Assembly (NCBI GenBank): GCA_911728435.2
Contig: OU452210.1
Coordinates: 10,354,001 to 10,418,000, forward strand
DNA length: 64,000 nucleotides
From: Apoderus coryli
Taxonomy: Eukaryota; Arthropoda; Insecta; Coleoptera; Attelabidae
Direction: 5' to 3'
A program made the position numbers and the translations under genes. The notes beneath the pieces were generated by a model, which did no database searches, was not told the origin of the DNA, and saw only the letters and a program-made list of their open reading frames with translations. This document shows positions 34,001 to 48,699 of this stretch, in pieces (the stretch's first letter is position 1; each line of letters begins with the position of its first letter).

Positions 34001-37000
34001 ATACAAAAATAAAAAGAAAAGTAGCAAGTATTTTATATATTTGACAAGATAAGTGTCCAATTCTTTATAGCTAATCATCCGTCCTGTATAGTACGACACA
34101 GTTAAGAATGATACACTTTTATATGGATAGCCCATTTAAATCGTATATTCTTAACTGTGTCGTACTATACAATATTTGCAAACTTATCGTGTAAAAATTA
34201 TGGGAAATTTCACATTGAATTTCTATGCTTGGTTGAGCGAAAGTTTGTTAGTTGATTTAATCTTCTTTGGCAATAGATTAACAACTATATTTTGAACTTA
34301 ATTCACTTCAAAATAATTTGACAGGGAAGAGATAGTCGGAGAGCTTACAGAAATTAAATTTCGGTTATTAATTTTGGGGGTATCTATATAGATTACTTAA
34401 GCATTGGATTTGAGTTCAAGTGAAATGGGTAACATTCTCGTAAAGTGTCGGGGGAAAAAAGTGTCGCATTTTATAAAATTTATTTCTAAGAAAATGTGTG
34501 GCAAGTATCTAATAATACGCTCTTAAACTATTTCCTAAAGGCGTACTATGAAATTCAATAAATATAAAATATATTCCCATAAAATATACCGAAATGTCGT
34601 TCTGCGAGGTTTCCACAATTTTTTGTTTATCACATACACTTCCGTATTTATCTTTTTAATATTATTTATGACATTACAAATATTTTTCACTGGACTTGTC
34701 TTGCAGAGGCGTACCGAAGTCGTATTCACTTGTAAATTAAAGTTAATCACAGGTTTGGCAAAACGATAATTGGGGTAATGAGAGTATAAAAGTTTTATAT
34801 TGCTAGGGCTTTCATTTTCGAAGCCTATAGAGGCTACGGTTTTGTGTTTTTTTTTTTTAGAAGGGGTGAATAATTATTGTCAACAAAGCATGCTTTATGC
34901 GGTTTTTCAACGAAATAAGCTTGCAGTTCTTATTAGGTACTATTATTGTTTTTACTAACTTTGGCCTGCAGCGGATTGAGCGAATTAATCAATGAGTTTA
35001 ATAGTACGTAGTTTTAAATTGACTATATGTGCAATATCTTTTCAAACTTATGCTTCGTCACTGCTTTTTAGCAGAAAAATCTTTCATAAAACTTCTATAC
35101 AAATTAATTAAACTCGGGATATTTTTTTTGTAAATATTAATTACCAATCTTCCATAAATAAACGAAAATACCGTCCGGTAAAGTAAATAAAATTTAATTA
35201 AATTTTGCCATGAACTTATTTTAAATATTGAATGCTGACATATTTTATAGGATAAAATAGTGAAATTCCTAAAATAACTAATAATCTCGAGCGGAATTAA
35301 CGAACGGTATTTGATTGTATATTTTAAGAATTTTCATCGCGTTAGTTTCAATAATCTTAGAAAAACACAAAAAAGAGAAGAGCGTGGCAGCTATAAATTA
35401 TTTCTTGTATAAACAATATTAATTTAATATAATAGCAATTTAGCAAGTCTTATCTTAGAGCAAACATGATGTGTCGTCTTCGTTGACGCAGTTCTCTTTA
35501 TAATGTGATAGAGCACTACAGTGACACCGCGAAATCTACAGACGCAGATTAATTTTTTCCAAACGCAAACTGAACGGGAGCTTTAGTTCAAGTACTTTAG
35601 GGTACCAATCTGAGGTCAGCTGCTGATATTGATGGTTTCTTACTTTCTTTTACCCCTCGTATCACTTCGTTGGAGGATATCTACGATACGATATAAGCGA
35701 GGGAGAGGTACTTATTTGATTTAGCTGCACAACAAATTTGTTGTAGTCTATTCTACTAATATATTTCCAAGTTTTTCACTAATTATTATTTCAAACTCGT
35801 TCAAGAAACTTCTCAAACGGTAGCACTGTATAATAATCAACTTGCACAATACCCTCAATTGTGTTAATAATATGTGGATCTACTTAACAGATTGAGGAAA
35901 TTATCTTGCTTTTGTCTGGATAATTAATTTTCATATTAGTGTGTTAACTAATAATTAATTAAACTAAGTGACGTATTTAAAAAATGTACAAAGCAAGGAT
36001 CAAATATCTCTTGTTACCTTATAAAACGGTTTTGAATTCTCTCTTGGTTTTTAAATGGTTCGGGAATAATTTAAAACTTTTCCGACCTTACAAAGAAGAA
36101 TGTAAGAATTTAGCTTTATATAGGGTGTCCACAAAATTAGTAGGAATTGGGCGAATTTACGCATTCAAAGAAATGAATTAATAATTATAATATAGGGTTG
36201 CTGGGTTTGGTATATAGAAATAATGATATAAGAACATCTTTGTGTTCCTTATTGTTATTCTTGTTCAGTCATTGGAATTTCTTAAAGTATGCGGATGTTC
36301 ATTATTTTTGACAAGGGGAAACAAGAGGGTAAAATAGCTTTACATCACATTGTTTTATTTTACTATAATCCGGTATGAGAGGAATTTCATTCTTATCTTT
36401 TGATGGCAGTAACTTTAACTTGAAGTTAAAAGAAAGATGAAAAAAAGGTACAAGGATATACTAAAATGTTTCATAAAAATATTATAAAATATTTAAATTA
36501 TTAACATATTATATAAGGGTGAAATATACATTGATATTTCCACTTTTAAATTAAGAAAGTTAGAAAGGAAGATTTGAAAACATTTTTTTTTATTTTGAAA
36601 TGCGAATAGGGGGAGATGAAAATTTTATGAGCGTAACGGAAAAGTATGAGATGTAGGCATTTGTGAGCCATTGCGATTGCAAATTATCACGCTATTTATG
36701 GATTCACTTTTATTCATCATCAAGTACGAGAATTGTTTAATCTTGAAGGCATGTTCACGAATAGATCTGCATTCATAAAAATTTTTCAGTTGCTAGTGGA
36801 AGTGGCTAGAGACCTGAAATTGATTAGTTTACATCGTTTTTCACCTACAACTATTTTCCAACTTCATATTTTGATAATTTTTAACTATTAATCAGTTTTA
36901 GAGTATATTCAAAGCAAAAATCTTATGTGTAAGAGTTTTAAGCAGTTGTGCATTCTCTGTATTAAAAACGATTTATTAAAAAATAGGGTTGCAGTGCTAC

Positions 37001-40000
37001 CCCATTTTGTTTATTCCGGGCCTGAAAAATTAAGTTTGTAAAATCAATCAAAGTTCTATTACAATATGACATAAATATATAACAAATAACTTGTCAATGC
37101 AGAGTTGCTTTCGCGCTTTCGGAAGATACATTCGCTAAATGCCGTTATCACTAAAATGCAACCCATTTACAATTCAGATTTTGCCGATTGTTAAGAGCGT
37201 CATCCCTAGGGAATTATTTCCTATATACATATAGATATACAGTATAGAACTGGAATTAATTTTTGCGCATGTTAAACAAATACAATATGGTTTTAAGAGG
37301 GCTTATTGGCAGAATAGAACAAAATCATACAGTAGATATTATTCCAAAAAAATAAAAAAAATAGGCGACTGTATTTTAGGTTTTTTATGAAAGTTACTTG
37401 GCGAACACATAAATCATTCCGTTGTGTCTTAGGCATTTGATTTATTGGAGGAATATGGATAGTATGTAAATATAAACAGTTAACTAATTTAGTTGATATT
37501 GGATATTTCATCAGAGAATCCGCAGTATTACTGACTAATATGTAAGAGGAAACTGTTGTAGTTTTTATATATCTGTAAAAAAGTTTTTGACTTAATCCCT
37601 TGATCTTCTGCGGCGCCTAGTTTTGATTTATCTGGAATACTGTTCTTAAAAATTACCAGTTTTTTGGTTACTGTACAGTCATCCTGAATAAAGTGTTTTC
37701 TGGTGGAAGATATTAACCATCTCAAATTCATGAAATCAATTTTAGTACAAAAGTTGTACAAATATGTCCAAAATACATTATTAAAAGTTCAAGCAACTTT
37801 CTTCTGACGGGTTGCACAATTATGGAACTTAGAACCCATGGAAGTCTTTCGTACAAGTTTTTAAACTTTTAGTTAATCGTCATCTGTCTTCTCTTAATCG
37901 CACTGTTCCTGAGAGACAAAAAAAAAAAAGTAAACACAATTTATTTCGAATCTAATCTTATGTGGATAGTATAGCTTAAATAAAATTCTTTTTAAGAACG
38001 CACAAGACATTCCCTTGGAAAAATATATGTGAAAGTCTTTCAATGTTTTATTATAAAATATGTTTAAATATATTTGGTTGGTGACCCGAATCTATAGGGT
38101 TTCGCTCACGCGCGGGTCCTGACACTGTATCCAAATTCATTGCAGATTTTCAGCTTGTCGACTCTAGAGAATGGAAAGCTTGAGTGCTGCACCATTCGCT
38201 GGGAATGATGATAGAGTTAAAGAAATAATAGGGATTTCCTTTTCTCGCCCAATTCTAAAATCAATATACGTCCAAAGTAAACGTATATTTTCTATAAAAT
38301 AACACACAAGGTCGGTTCCACAACTGTTTTATGTTTCTCCTTTCTTTCAATGGAAAGTTGGTGTGCTTTTTTCGTTGAATATTAATCATGAATAATAGGA
38401 GAAAGGAAATAACGAAACGATTTTTTTATTTATGGATGCTTTCGATGACTCACCAGAAATAAAGGGATAATTTATATACATTTATTTATTTGTAAATCCC
38501 TATTTCGCAGTTTCGAGTTCGAGATGAAATACCTCGAAAACTTTTTCGAATTAAATTATCAACTTTATTTTAAATATGTATAAATGAGCGATTTTGCTTT
38601 CACAATACCATTGAAAAGTTCAAACAGGTATTGCTTGATCAAAATCATTTTCTAAGAAGAGATTTAAATTTAATAACAGCGGCATGAATCTGATTTGGGT
38701 CCAAAAACTAGAGGCAAAGATCTTTCTAGAATATCTTACTCGCATGATAATGTTCGTTCAATTGAAATGTCAGCTTCGCAAAGATTGGGCTTTTTGTATT
38801 ACGTTAATTCTGTAAACAACTCGAACTTTTGAGGCCAGAAATGTGGATCTCTAGCGAACAAATTTATTAATGCAGAAAAACTTTAATACCAGCATGATTT
38901 TTAAATTTTTAGGGATCAACTATTATTTATATTTTTATTATTATTTCCTAGTTAAAAGTGTATATAGACCCTGGGAATGTAGGAAAATGGAAACGAGTCA
39001 TTTTTATTCCATAGATGCTTCTTATTATATTGCAAATTTTATATGGAATTTGACAATAAGCTTTTCACACTTATGTACCTTATATTTCTAAAAATATCTA
39101 CGCATTATGTGATATAAGGAAAAACAGCTTTCTTTTTCATAATACGAGGGTGTTTTGATAATTGAAGAGTCTACAATACTTATTGTTAAGCGATATTATA
39201 TAAATGTATACCAACTAAAAAAAACGTTAATTTCGTATTTAATAGAATTTGGCATTGTTATCACGCCAACTTCTTCTTAGTGAGTTACCTGTAAACTTTG
39301 AGAAACATTAAGTAGACAGTTAAGTTGATGCATGACAAACTCTTAACGAGATTGTATAAGCGGTGCCGCCAGTGCCTTGCATAAGCATTCAACTGAATAA
39401 TTTTGCGATTTACTGTACCAGAAGTGACGTTTTCCGTTGTATGAATGAATGAAGAGAAACGACAAGGGTTATAATCTGACGATACAGTAACACACAAACA
39501 TATACTCTAGACCTGAATGATACCAGATATTTGTTTGAAAACACATCCCAAGTTTAGTTCTTGTGGTAATAGCAATCTCCTTATGGAATAACTAAAACTA
39601 ATTAATTTTAACAACTATCCGTATTGAACAGTCAAATCGTCAATAAATATTTTCGCTGGAATTAAATAAGTCGAAATAATTTTCCAAAAAAATATTTACT
39701 TTAATATAGATTCATTGTTCTTCTGCTGTAAATTAAATTTTGTGTATATGCCTCACTTTTTATCCACTAAGTCTTTTCAGAAAAATATTACGTTTAATTG
39801 AAACTTTTCATGTTCTAACCTACTTTTCAATTAATGTAGGCGTTGAAAACTTATTGAAAAACTGTATAAAGGAATACTTTGGTACAAACTATTTTAAATT
39901 AAAATTGTTGATTCCAACAATCTCTAGAGTAATTCTACGTTATAAAAATTGGCTCTTTACCGGAAAATAAAAAGATTGAAAGCTTCGGCTTATACTCGTA

Positions 40001-43000
40001 CAATTTAAGATTCACTTTGATGTAGTATTATTTAAATTTCAATTTAATAAATAATCATATTTTATGCAATGAAGGAACAATTTAGAGTTAATCGCATTTG
40101 TAATATTAGAAACAGTACCTATATTATAATACGAGGGCTGTCCTATAAATATAAAAAAAACAACAACAAAGAGTTAAAAATGCTACGGCAAAATATTGTT
40201 TGCTTTTCTAACGTACGTCCAAAACCGGAAGGGACCTCCTTACTCACTGGAATCATATCTTACAGATACGTTGCAGTGGTATCTGGTTCCACAGAAGTAA
40301 ATACTGGTGTGCCTCAAGACTCTATATTGGAGCTACTCTTATTTCCATTATATGTATACCTCCAAAACATACTTGTTCAGTGATATATGGAAGTAATTGC
40401 AAAATTGCCCAGAAATTATCATATGTATTAATATATTCTCGTTTAAAGCACGAAGAAGGATAATCTAACTCTATTTGACGATATAAATGTTTGAGAGTGA
40501 CTACTCGTATTGTGTAAGAAACAAAACCTAAAAGAAACTCTGTAGACTATCTTTCTCGAACGCTGTACGTAATGTATAAAAAAGTCCTTTATTATGTCGG
40601 ACAGATATCAAAGTTAGCAAGCTGTAGTGAACGTGTTTGCTATACGTAAGAGAAAATTCAACATAAGAATTTAAATAGTGGAAGAAAAGTCATTGCAGTA
40701 AATGTAAACTGATTTCCATTTGAATCTGTTTTATTAAATTTTCTGAAAACTCTTTCGCATTACTTATGTCCACATGGTCTAAATTTTAATACAATATTTT
40801 TTGTGAGGAAAAACTATGAACTTTATTCAATTTGAATTTTAAGTCGACATACAAACAACCTAATAAAAGAACCAAAATATTGAAAATTTATTTTGTATCT
40901 ATTTAATTATATGTTATAAATTTCGATAAATTAAATTTAGTTTTGGTAAATCCGCAAATTTGTTAAATGAAACAAAATATTCTACGCCTGAGTTAAACAG
41001 TGAACAGGACATTAAACGTTTTCCTATTCTAAAGTTTGCTTTTATCTAAAAGTTTAAGCAACACAAACTGTTTAAATATTTAGTTGAAATGAAATAATAC
41101 CAACCTGAAATGGAGTAGAATAATGCAAAAGTGTAGCTAGATTAGATTTTATGATACTTGTTTTCACAGAACCTTCTTTCTGTGTTAACAATGTTTGTTC
41201 AATTTGAATTAATTGTATTTACAGTTGAATAAAGAAAAATTAAAATCTCAAATATTAGCGGAATTCCTTATAGACTTTAGAGTTTGCTCCAAAGTAATAT
41301 GAAAATATCATAAATATGTAAATTTTCATCTTAACTTTTAAACGTCGCCCTGGAATTCAGTTAAATTAATAAGGAATATTCAGAAGGAATTTTATAAAAT
41401 ATATTGCTGGAAATGATATAAAACGCATTATTTCACTAGTAGTTATCAGTGGACGACACTTGATAATTGAATTGAAAAATAAAACAAGTATTTCGTTGCA
41501 CTTATTTGTGGATCTTCAGGCTTTAAGATATATTCTATCTCATCTGTCAGCTCGGAAGCTATAGTTGGTAAAAGCAACTCAGTCAAACAAATATTTATAT
41601 TTATATCAAAAGATTGATAATTACGTAGCATTTTCTAAATTCATAATTTTGTAGAAACCAACGTTTAGTAATTAAAAATGTTTGAGAAACTTTTTTTTTA
41701 AAGAATATCATATAAATTATTACTAGTTGTCTGCGTTTAAAAATTAAATAACTAGAAAATTGGAGGTTTTCCATATTTGCGTCATTAGCCGTTAGCTCAA
41801 ATTATCTCAAGTGCCTCGCAATTCATGATTTCCGCCTCTCGGTGTAGAGTTTTATCAATTATAATTATACCTCAACGGTATTTTCGCTTTTATACCTATA
41901 ATACTAAAAATTATTTACGATACCTGAGCACAGTTTAAAATAATATACAGTTACTTCACCTCGTGTCGACATGTTAGATGTTCATGTCTACAAAGCAATT
42001 CGCCGGGCTTATAGTTATAGTATAGTATCTTATAGTATATATACGAGTAGTAGCGGGCCAGAAATGTGGCTGGGAATGCGACGAGTCGATGCCGTTTTCA
42101 GCGTCTACTGAACCTTCTTATCTATAGTCAATATTCGATGACCTGAGCATTTTTTCATTTATTTCTACAAACTTTAGTCTAGTAAATACCCCGTATAATT
42201 AAGATATATCTGTTGTGTCTTAGGAGTTAAGTTAAATTACCAAAACATTTAATAATGCAAATTCCAAAGTAAATCGGTCCCATTTAGAAAGGATGTGACA
42301 TTTCCACTACTTAAATTCTTATGTATCTTAGTTGGTAATTTCGTACACTGAACACGTCCCGGTAGCTTTCAGCAGATTATACATACCTACTATAGTGAAT
42401 ATCTTTAGTCGCTTTGCTTATCTAGTTGGCAAGTCTATGCCAGTATAATCTTTCGGTTTTGTTACAGGTCAACTACCCGATGAAGAACCAAAATTTCTTG
42501 CACCCTTGGAAAATTATACGGCTACACAGGGTCGAGATATATTTTTCACATGTTTAGTGCAACATTTATCCTCCTATAAAGTAAGTTATGCTACTTTTCA
42601 TTCATATATTCGTTCTGTAAAAAACTTTCACGTGGCGTTAAGTTTTTTTATCTAATAACAAAAAAATTACTTGAATGAGATTCAAAAGTGTTAAAATCGC
42701 AAACAACTCCAAAACTAAAAACTGTCTAAAGATATCTTTGTCAAAAAAATCGAAAATTTCTTGATGAAAAAAATTGGGGAACAAAATAAGTTGGGTCGTC
42801 CTCTGTATAGAATGAAATTCTAGCCAATTTGCGTATTACTCTCTCCATTTGACCTTCTGGCAGTCAGGCTCTTGCTTTATCAACAGGAAGCATGTTTTTC
42901 TACGTAAATTTTTTATCCAATGACCAATTTTCACAGGCAAGTTTCCTGGCTAATATAGTTATACCACACTGTAATATCTATTCTGTTTCGGTGTTAAAGA

Positions 43001-46000
43001 ATTTACTGATGCATGGTTTGTTTTACTTTTGTGGTGGTGAATGCAGCAGAAAATTGAAATTGACTTCAACTTTGAAGTTTCCTAAATTGCTTAACCAAGT
43101 GTTTTCCTATGCATCACTATTAATATTTCATCTTCATTTAAAGTTCTACAACGTATACAATTTTAATAATTATAAATCACTCAAAGCTTATTTATATTAG
43201 AAAATATAATTTAATAGAAAATAACAGAAGGATATAAAATCCTCGTCATTAAAATATCGTGATTATTTATTTAGATTTCGAAAAAATGATGCCCTTCCTC
43301 ATCCCCTTGTAAATTAGTGTAGCGATAAAGACAAAAGCTAGGTTAAACCGAAACGAACATATAGATAAAACGCATTTCTGTATATCTAATTGAAACTTTG
43401 ATTATTGTAAAAAATTGCAAACTCAATAAGTGTTGAGTGGAGTTCTGATTGGGTATTTTTGTGTTACCTCTGGGTAAAAGTAACACAATGTAATCAACGA
43501 AGTATATAAGAGCCTATCCCAGATCCGACTAGGATTCTCTCTGTGTGTGATAAAATCATTTTATATACTTTTTCCTTTAGAGATATCTATATAGTGGTGA
43601 AAAATTGAACAAGCCTAATCTATATATTGGAAAAATAATTCTATCCCATTTTTGGCACAGTTTTTACGTATAGACAAAAATATTTGGCGTAAAAATTAAT
43701 ATGTTGGAAAATTTTTCTGACGATACCTTATTCAGTATTGAAAAATCACTTTCATTCACGTACCATTAGATCTTCGTTTCAACACTTATCCTTCCATGTA
43801 CATGACAAATGTAGCGGAATTTGCAAACCTACTTTATTTATTCCATTACGTTTTTCATTTTATTTTATAATTTAACCACATTAAATTTGCTTAATTAGCT
43901 GAAATTATCGTTTGAGGTTGCATGGATAAAATCAGATACAAAAGCTATATTAGCTATTCACACACACATGGTAGCACAAAATCCAAGATTATCTGTTACA
44001 CATAATGGTCATGAGGCATGGAAATTACACGTTAATAATGTACAAAAAAATGATTCTGGGACGTACATGTGTCAAATAAATACCGACCCAATGAGAAGTC
44101 AGGTAAATACAAAATCATACATGTATAATATTATAAGCTAATAAGACCAAAATAGGTGAACAGGCAGCCCACTCGTAATTTCGCAATGATTCTTTGGCAG
44201 ATCTATTCATATAAAGTGGAGATTTCTCACAATCTTATTCCAGATGTTTTCTGGATACATTCTCATGAAGATACGGTTGGATATATTCCAGCTGTTTGTG
44301 CCAACAATTATATTTGTTCTTCTTGTAGATTTCCTAGGAGAGAATTTTTTTTAAAATCCACTGTTGTGAATCACAAACTCAATGTAACATTCTCTATGCA
44401 AGTTTCTACTTCTCCACAAAATACAAAGTTATGATAAGAACTTTCATCCTTCATATATTGAGACGCATTTGATGTTTTTAGATGGGAACTCTAAAAGTAG
44501 TTATACCACCTGATATCCTGCCAGACAACGAGCCAGCTGAAGGTTCAGGTATGGCAATCGAAGGTGGTACAATTCGTCTGAAATGTAAAGCAACTGGAAC
44601 ACCTCCTCCCACAGTTAGTTGGAAGCGTGAAGATGGCAGAAATATTATTTTACGACACGATAATGGACGTGAAAAACAGGGTAAGAATTGTGTTATAATA
44701 TACAGGTTATTTTGCTGACTTTTTGTCTTTCAATCACTCACCCAGTATAATTATTAATTGACATCAAGTAAGTATTCTAAATGTATGAAAGGACTATTAT
44801 TACAGCAGTGTGGTATAGACGTTTTGTTAATTTTTAGTTAATTAAACAGTGTGTGTAGTACATAGCTTTATGAAATTATGGGTCTGGCTAGATTTTCAAA
44901 GACTACGTCAATATTCATTTTAAGAGCATACATATTCAGGAAAATGTATGTAGGAGCGATGGATATAGTGATAAATTAAAATTATTTTGATAAAAGAATT
45001 CTTTATTTGGATTTGCAATAGCAAATTATTTCTTGTTGAAGCCCAAAACCAAACCAACCAGTTCTGAAAGTAGTCAAGCCTGTATAGCAATTTTCAGAGA
45101 TTTCCAAAATACCCTATATATAAAAAATGTGTTCCTGATATCATAATTGGGGCATATTTTTCATTTCGAATTTTATTTGTAATCAAAATTAAAAATGGTC
45201 GGTTCACCGTTTAGAAAGAGTAATAAAAACAATTTGTAGCGGATTTCTTTTACGGTTTCTAAGGATTATTAGAAATGATTGTTCTGCAGATGGAGCAACG
45301 TATATTTCATCAAATCGAACAGGCATTGCGAGTGGCGTTTATATCCAACAGCAATGGAGAACCCAACTAAACATTTGTCTTTATTCTTCCAATTGAGTGA
45401 ATATTGGCTAGGGCTAGGGAAATAAGTAAAGTCACGCCAACCGGAATCAACTGGAATTATCCGCTTTGTTTACACCGATAAGCGCAACTAGCCAAGAAAA
45501 TTTAACAATTGTCATTGTTTAGTTTAAATAAAAAGTATACATGTAAATCTTAACCTTAAAGTTTCTATTTCCATTCGCGGATATGAATATATCCTTTAAA
45601 AACGTAACTTCGTAAAGTTGTGTGATATTATTTTATAAATGGTTTTTAAAATACATCATACTTAAAATTCAATTGTGCCTGCAAGCTATGGCAAACCGAA
45701 ATGATTTATATTCACTTAAACAAACTGTATCCGAAATGAAATACGTTATAACTCAATAGAGAATAAGAAACAGATGGTGTATTTTCTTGGTTAATCCTAC
45801 TGACTGAATTTGGTAGAATATCATTTTATAAATAAGTCCAATGAAAAATTGATCCAAATTCTGAATCGTTTATTTGAGATTGCAAGAACTAAACTGATAT
45901 ATAAATATATATATTTTAAATGAAAAGCATCTTAATAATCTTGTAATGTAACTGATTTGCTCTTTCACATTTTGGCTATAATGAAATAAAAAAGGAATTG

Positions 46001-48699
46001 GAAATATCTTGAAACTAGATTAAGTTTTGCAATATATTTGTTCCTACTTTGTATACTTTCTGAAACTTATTTTATATATACAGGAAAACTTTTAAAAATG
46101 AAGTTTTCTTTTCTACTTTAAAACTGCATAGGCTTCCAAGTTTCCAAAGTAGGTATATGAAAGCTCGAGAAAACAACATACATACCTGGATATGATTTGA
46201 ATATAAAGGTAAAACAAAATCGTATTATGTTCTCTTCGAATAGCAACTAGAACTACACACTGATATACCCCTATTAATTACTGTGTAATGGTATTAATTA
46301 ATATTAAATTAATCTACTAATACCACAGACTCATTTTCCGATATTTTGCTCTGGTGAACTTATATTAATTTAATGAACAGGTCCATTTAATACAAATAAT
46401 AAATATACATTAAGGGCCTGCTAAATAAAGGAAACAATTCCCGTTTAACCATATCAAAAACTGTTGAAAATGCACATCTGCATTTAGAACATTTTAGCTA
46501 TTTTAATACCTACTGCCTTGCCTTGTTTCGGAAGCAGAATTCAATAACAATGACCCACTTTTGAAATTAACAACATAGATATTATTTATCTTATGAAATT
46601 TGGAGTGTTTTACCTTCAGCTTCAAGAAAATGTATTGAATGTTGGTCCTATTTATGCAACAAAGTTGATATGGTTCTTAATTCAATCTGTCAAATTTTGG
46701 GCTTAAAAATTGCATCAGATAATTTCTGGTGGATTTAGAGCTTTTGATGAACGTGATTTTGCACGTAAATGTTTTACAACTAATAATAAAATAATTTGAT
46801 TTCAGCTATCAAAAGCTTTGATGGTGAGGAACTCATTTTAACAAATGTCCATAGAGCTGATATGGGGCCGTATTTATGTATTGCAAAAAATGGAATACCA
46901 CCTCCTGTAAGCAAGCGATTTGAAGTGGTAGTACATTGTAAGTATTTGATAAAAATTGACCATTTAATCTCCAATTCAAGGTAATTTAAAAAAAACATTT
47001 ATTGGCATTGATAAAGCCTTTATCAGAAATAAATAAAGTATCTGTTATATACGACTTAATTTTCCACAACATTTACTAAAGCAATAACTCTGTTTTCAGA
47101 ATACTTTTATATAGTTTTTCTCGTTTTATAAACCGGTTTTCCTTTCTTTTACTAAAATTGTATAAATTGAATGTTTTAACGCCATATGTTATCGAACGGC
47201 TTTAGAAATGGACAATAACAGATTGAATGATTTCGAGGCTGCTAATTTCCAATTTAGGAAATGCCTCTTTGAAATATGTTGAATAGAAATGAAATTGTCA
47301 CACAACAAAAATATCATCTCCTGATTGATTATGACAGAAATCAAAAAAACGCATTTTTCTGAGCTAACTCAAATTAATTCAGCTTAAGAGTCCCAACTCC
47401 TAACTCTAATTTGGCAATCAGCGTTGGCGCAGTCACAATAAAACCTTTGCAATCCAATAGCATTTTTAATTCAATTAAAATCTTTTCTTGCTTTATTTTC
47501 CTAGTTCATCCCTTGATAAAAGTGACGAATCAGCTACTTGCATCTCCGATCGCCAGCGACGTTTTAATTCAATGTTATGTCGAAGCTTCACCAAAAGCAA
47601 TGAATCACTGGGCACGAGAAAATGGTAAGCAAAGATAATATCCCATGTAGGGAAGAAACATCATACAAAATATAGTAATTATAGAAAGGTAAATGATATT
47701 GATAAAGTATATGCCTATGGCCATAAAATGATACCTAAAAAGTGGTAACTACCATCCAACTTCTAGTATATATTGTTTACTTAGGTTTCGAAATAACATC
47801 GCAACCCCTTTGTTTGATTAACAAACTATGTTTGCATAGTCGAGTTCGATATTTTTCTTGCAAATTATTTTTAGGTGAAAAAATTATATTGAGCGATAAA
47901 TATACTATGGAGGAAACAATTATAAATGAATTCTCATTGCAAATGAATTTGACAATAAAGAATTTGGAAAAACGAGATTTTGGTGGATATATCTGTATGT
48001 CATCAAATGCGTTAGGAAAAGCTGAAGGCGGAATTCGTTTACAAGGTAACTAAACTTAAAACTATTTTTTTTTGTGCGACATCTATCACAGTCTTCCTGG
48101 AAACTCATACATATTCGCCACGATCGATAAATTTATTGCTGATAGCTCCATCTTTCTGTAAAGCGAGCAAATGTAGAAACTGAATTATTAGGACAACTGC
48201 AAAATATCGATTGCTTTTAAGAGCCATAAATCCTTCTTTAGGGCCACTTTAGAATCGACTGTTTTATTTATAATTAGGCTCGATTGTTTTGTATGTAAGT
48301 TATTAACGACTGGCTATTGAGTAACAAGTCTTTATTGGAAAATCGTTATTAAATGTTCCAGAGCTACATCTATCGGTGAAATCAACGAGCACAGCCAGTA
48401 CACCAAAATACATCGAAACTAAACCGAGGAAACCAATACACAAGGATAAAAATAAAAAATATAAACCTATCAGGAAAAAGGAGAATGTTGGCGATGGAAA
48501 ATACGATGAAAAATCAGAAAATGCAACAAATATTTTATGGGAACTGAAAACATTGTCACCAATGTTAACATCGATTCATTCAACAACTCGAAGTCCCTCT
48601 TGGATACTTTTACACAAAAATAATGCACAAGTTAATGTACCACTTATAAAGTTTGTAACATTGGCGTATATAATGGTGAAAACGTTCATTTGTAGTTAA
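28006..48699 (+). CDS. Dpr-interacting protein (DIP)-like three-Ig cell-surface protein, 445 aa, 8 coding exons
   Basis: Coding exons: 28006-28066, 42468-42580, 43899-44102, 44482-44680, 46806-46937, 47505-47624, 47875-48045, 48362-48699. All have AG/GT borders and the phases agree. After the signal peptide come Ig1 (C49-C116; AWIKSDTKAIL and YMCQINTDPMRSQ), Ig2 (C161-C216; LKCKATGTPPPTVSWKRE, YLCIAKNGIPPPVSKR, then VVVHFHP) and Ig3 (C260-C317; VEASPKAMNHWAREN, DFGGYICMSSNALG). YMCQINTDPM and the VVVHFHP linker are hallmarks of insect DIP/lachesin-type IgLONs. These are neuronal surface proteins that bind Dpr partners during synaptic matching. The last exon adds a lysine-rich stalk (about 346-384) and a short hydrophobic C-terminus (about 424-445), consistent with GPI anchoring. 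N36 (NYT) is a glycosylation sequon. I do not assign a specific DIP letter. Exon 1 is the least certain part. Confidence 0.88.
34085..34171. repeat. 87-bp hairpin with 25-bp perfect stem
   Basis: The left arm starts TGTATAGTACGACACAGTTA at 34085. The right arm, ending at 34171, is its exact reverse complement for 25 bases, then pairs four more after a one-base bulge. The loop is 28 bases. The size is that of a pre-miRNA or other small-RNA hairpin, but a tiny palindromic transposable element is equally possible. It lies in the DIP-like intron. Confidence 0.85.
40232..40380 (+). pseudogene. reverse transcriptase scrap from a non-LTR element
   Basis: The plus-strand frame reads LLTGIISYRYVAVVSGSTEV followed by NTGVPQDSILELLLFPLYVY. 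This matches the 'GVPQGSILGPLLF' palm motif of non-LTR reverse transcriptases with Gly changed to Asp and to Glu. No further RT boxes were found on either side. Confidence 0.7.

Larger units (their letters stand above)
28067..42467 (+). other. 14.4-kb first coding intron of the DIP-like gene
   Basis: No exon of another host gene was recognised. It holds a perfect-stem hairpin at 34085-34171, a 12-bp direct repeat around a 56-bp segment (32741-32752 and 32809-32820), a reverse transcriptase scrap at 40232-40380 and a mariner-type terminus-like motif at about 36124 (TAGGGTGTCCACAAAATTAG). The remainder is AT-rich with chance ORFs. Confidence 0.55.

Noticed and set aside
42892..43200. 102-codon plus-strand ORF inside a DIP-like intron, with a tail faintly like non-LTR C-termini
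   Set aside because: The similarity (PKLLNQV, then LKFYNVYNFNNYKSLKAYL) is too weak and lacks the SP and YN-xP boxes. Not counted as a retrotransposon remnant.
44156..44434. 92-codon ORF between DIP-like exons 3 and 4
   Set aside because: It lies between well-phased exons, has no Ig motif and no splice borders, and is most likely chance.
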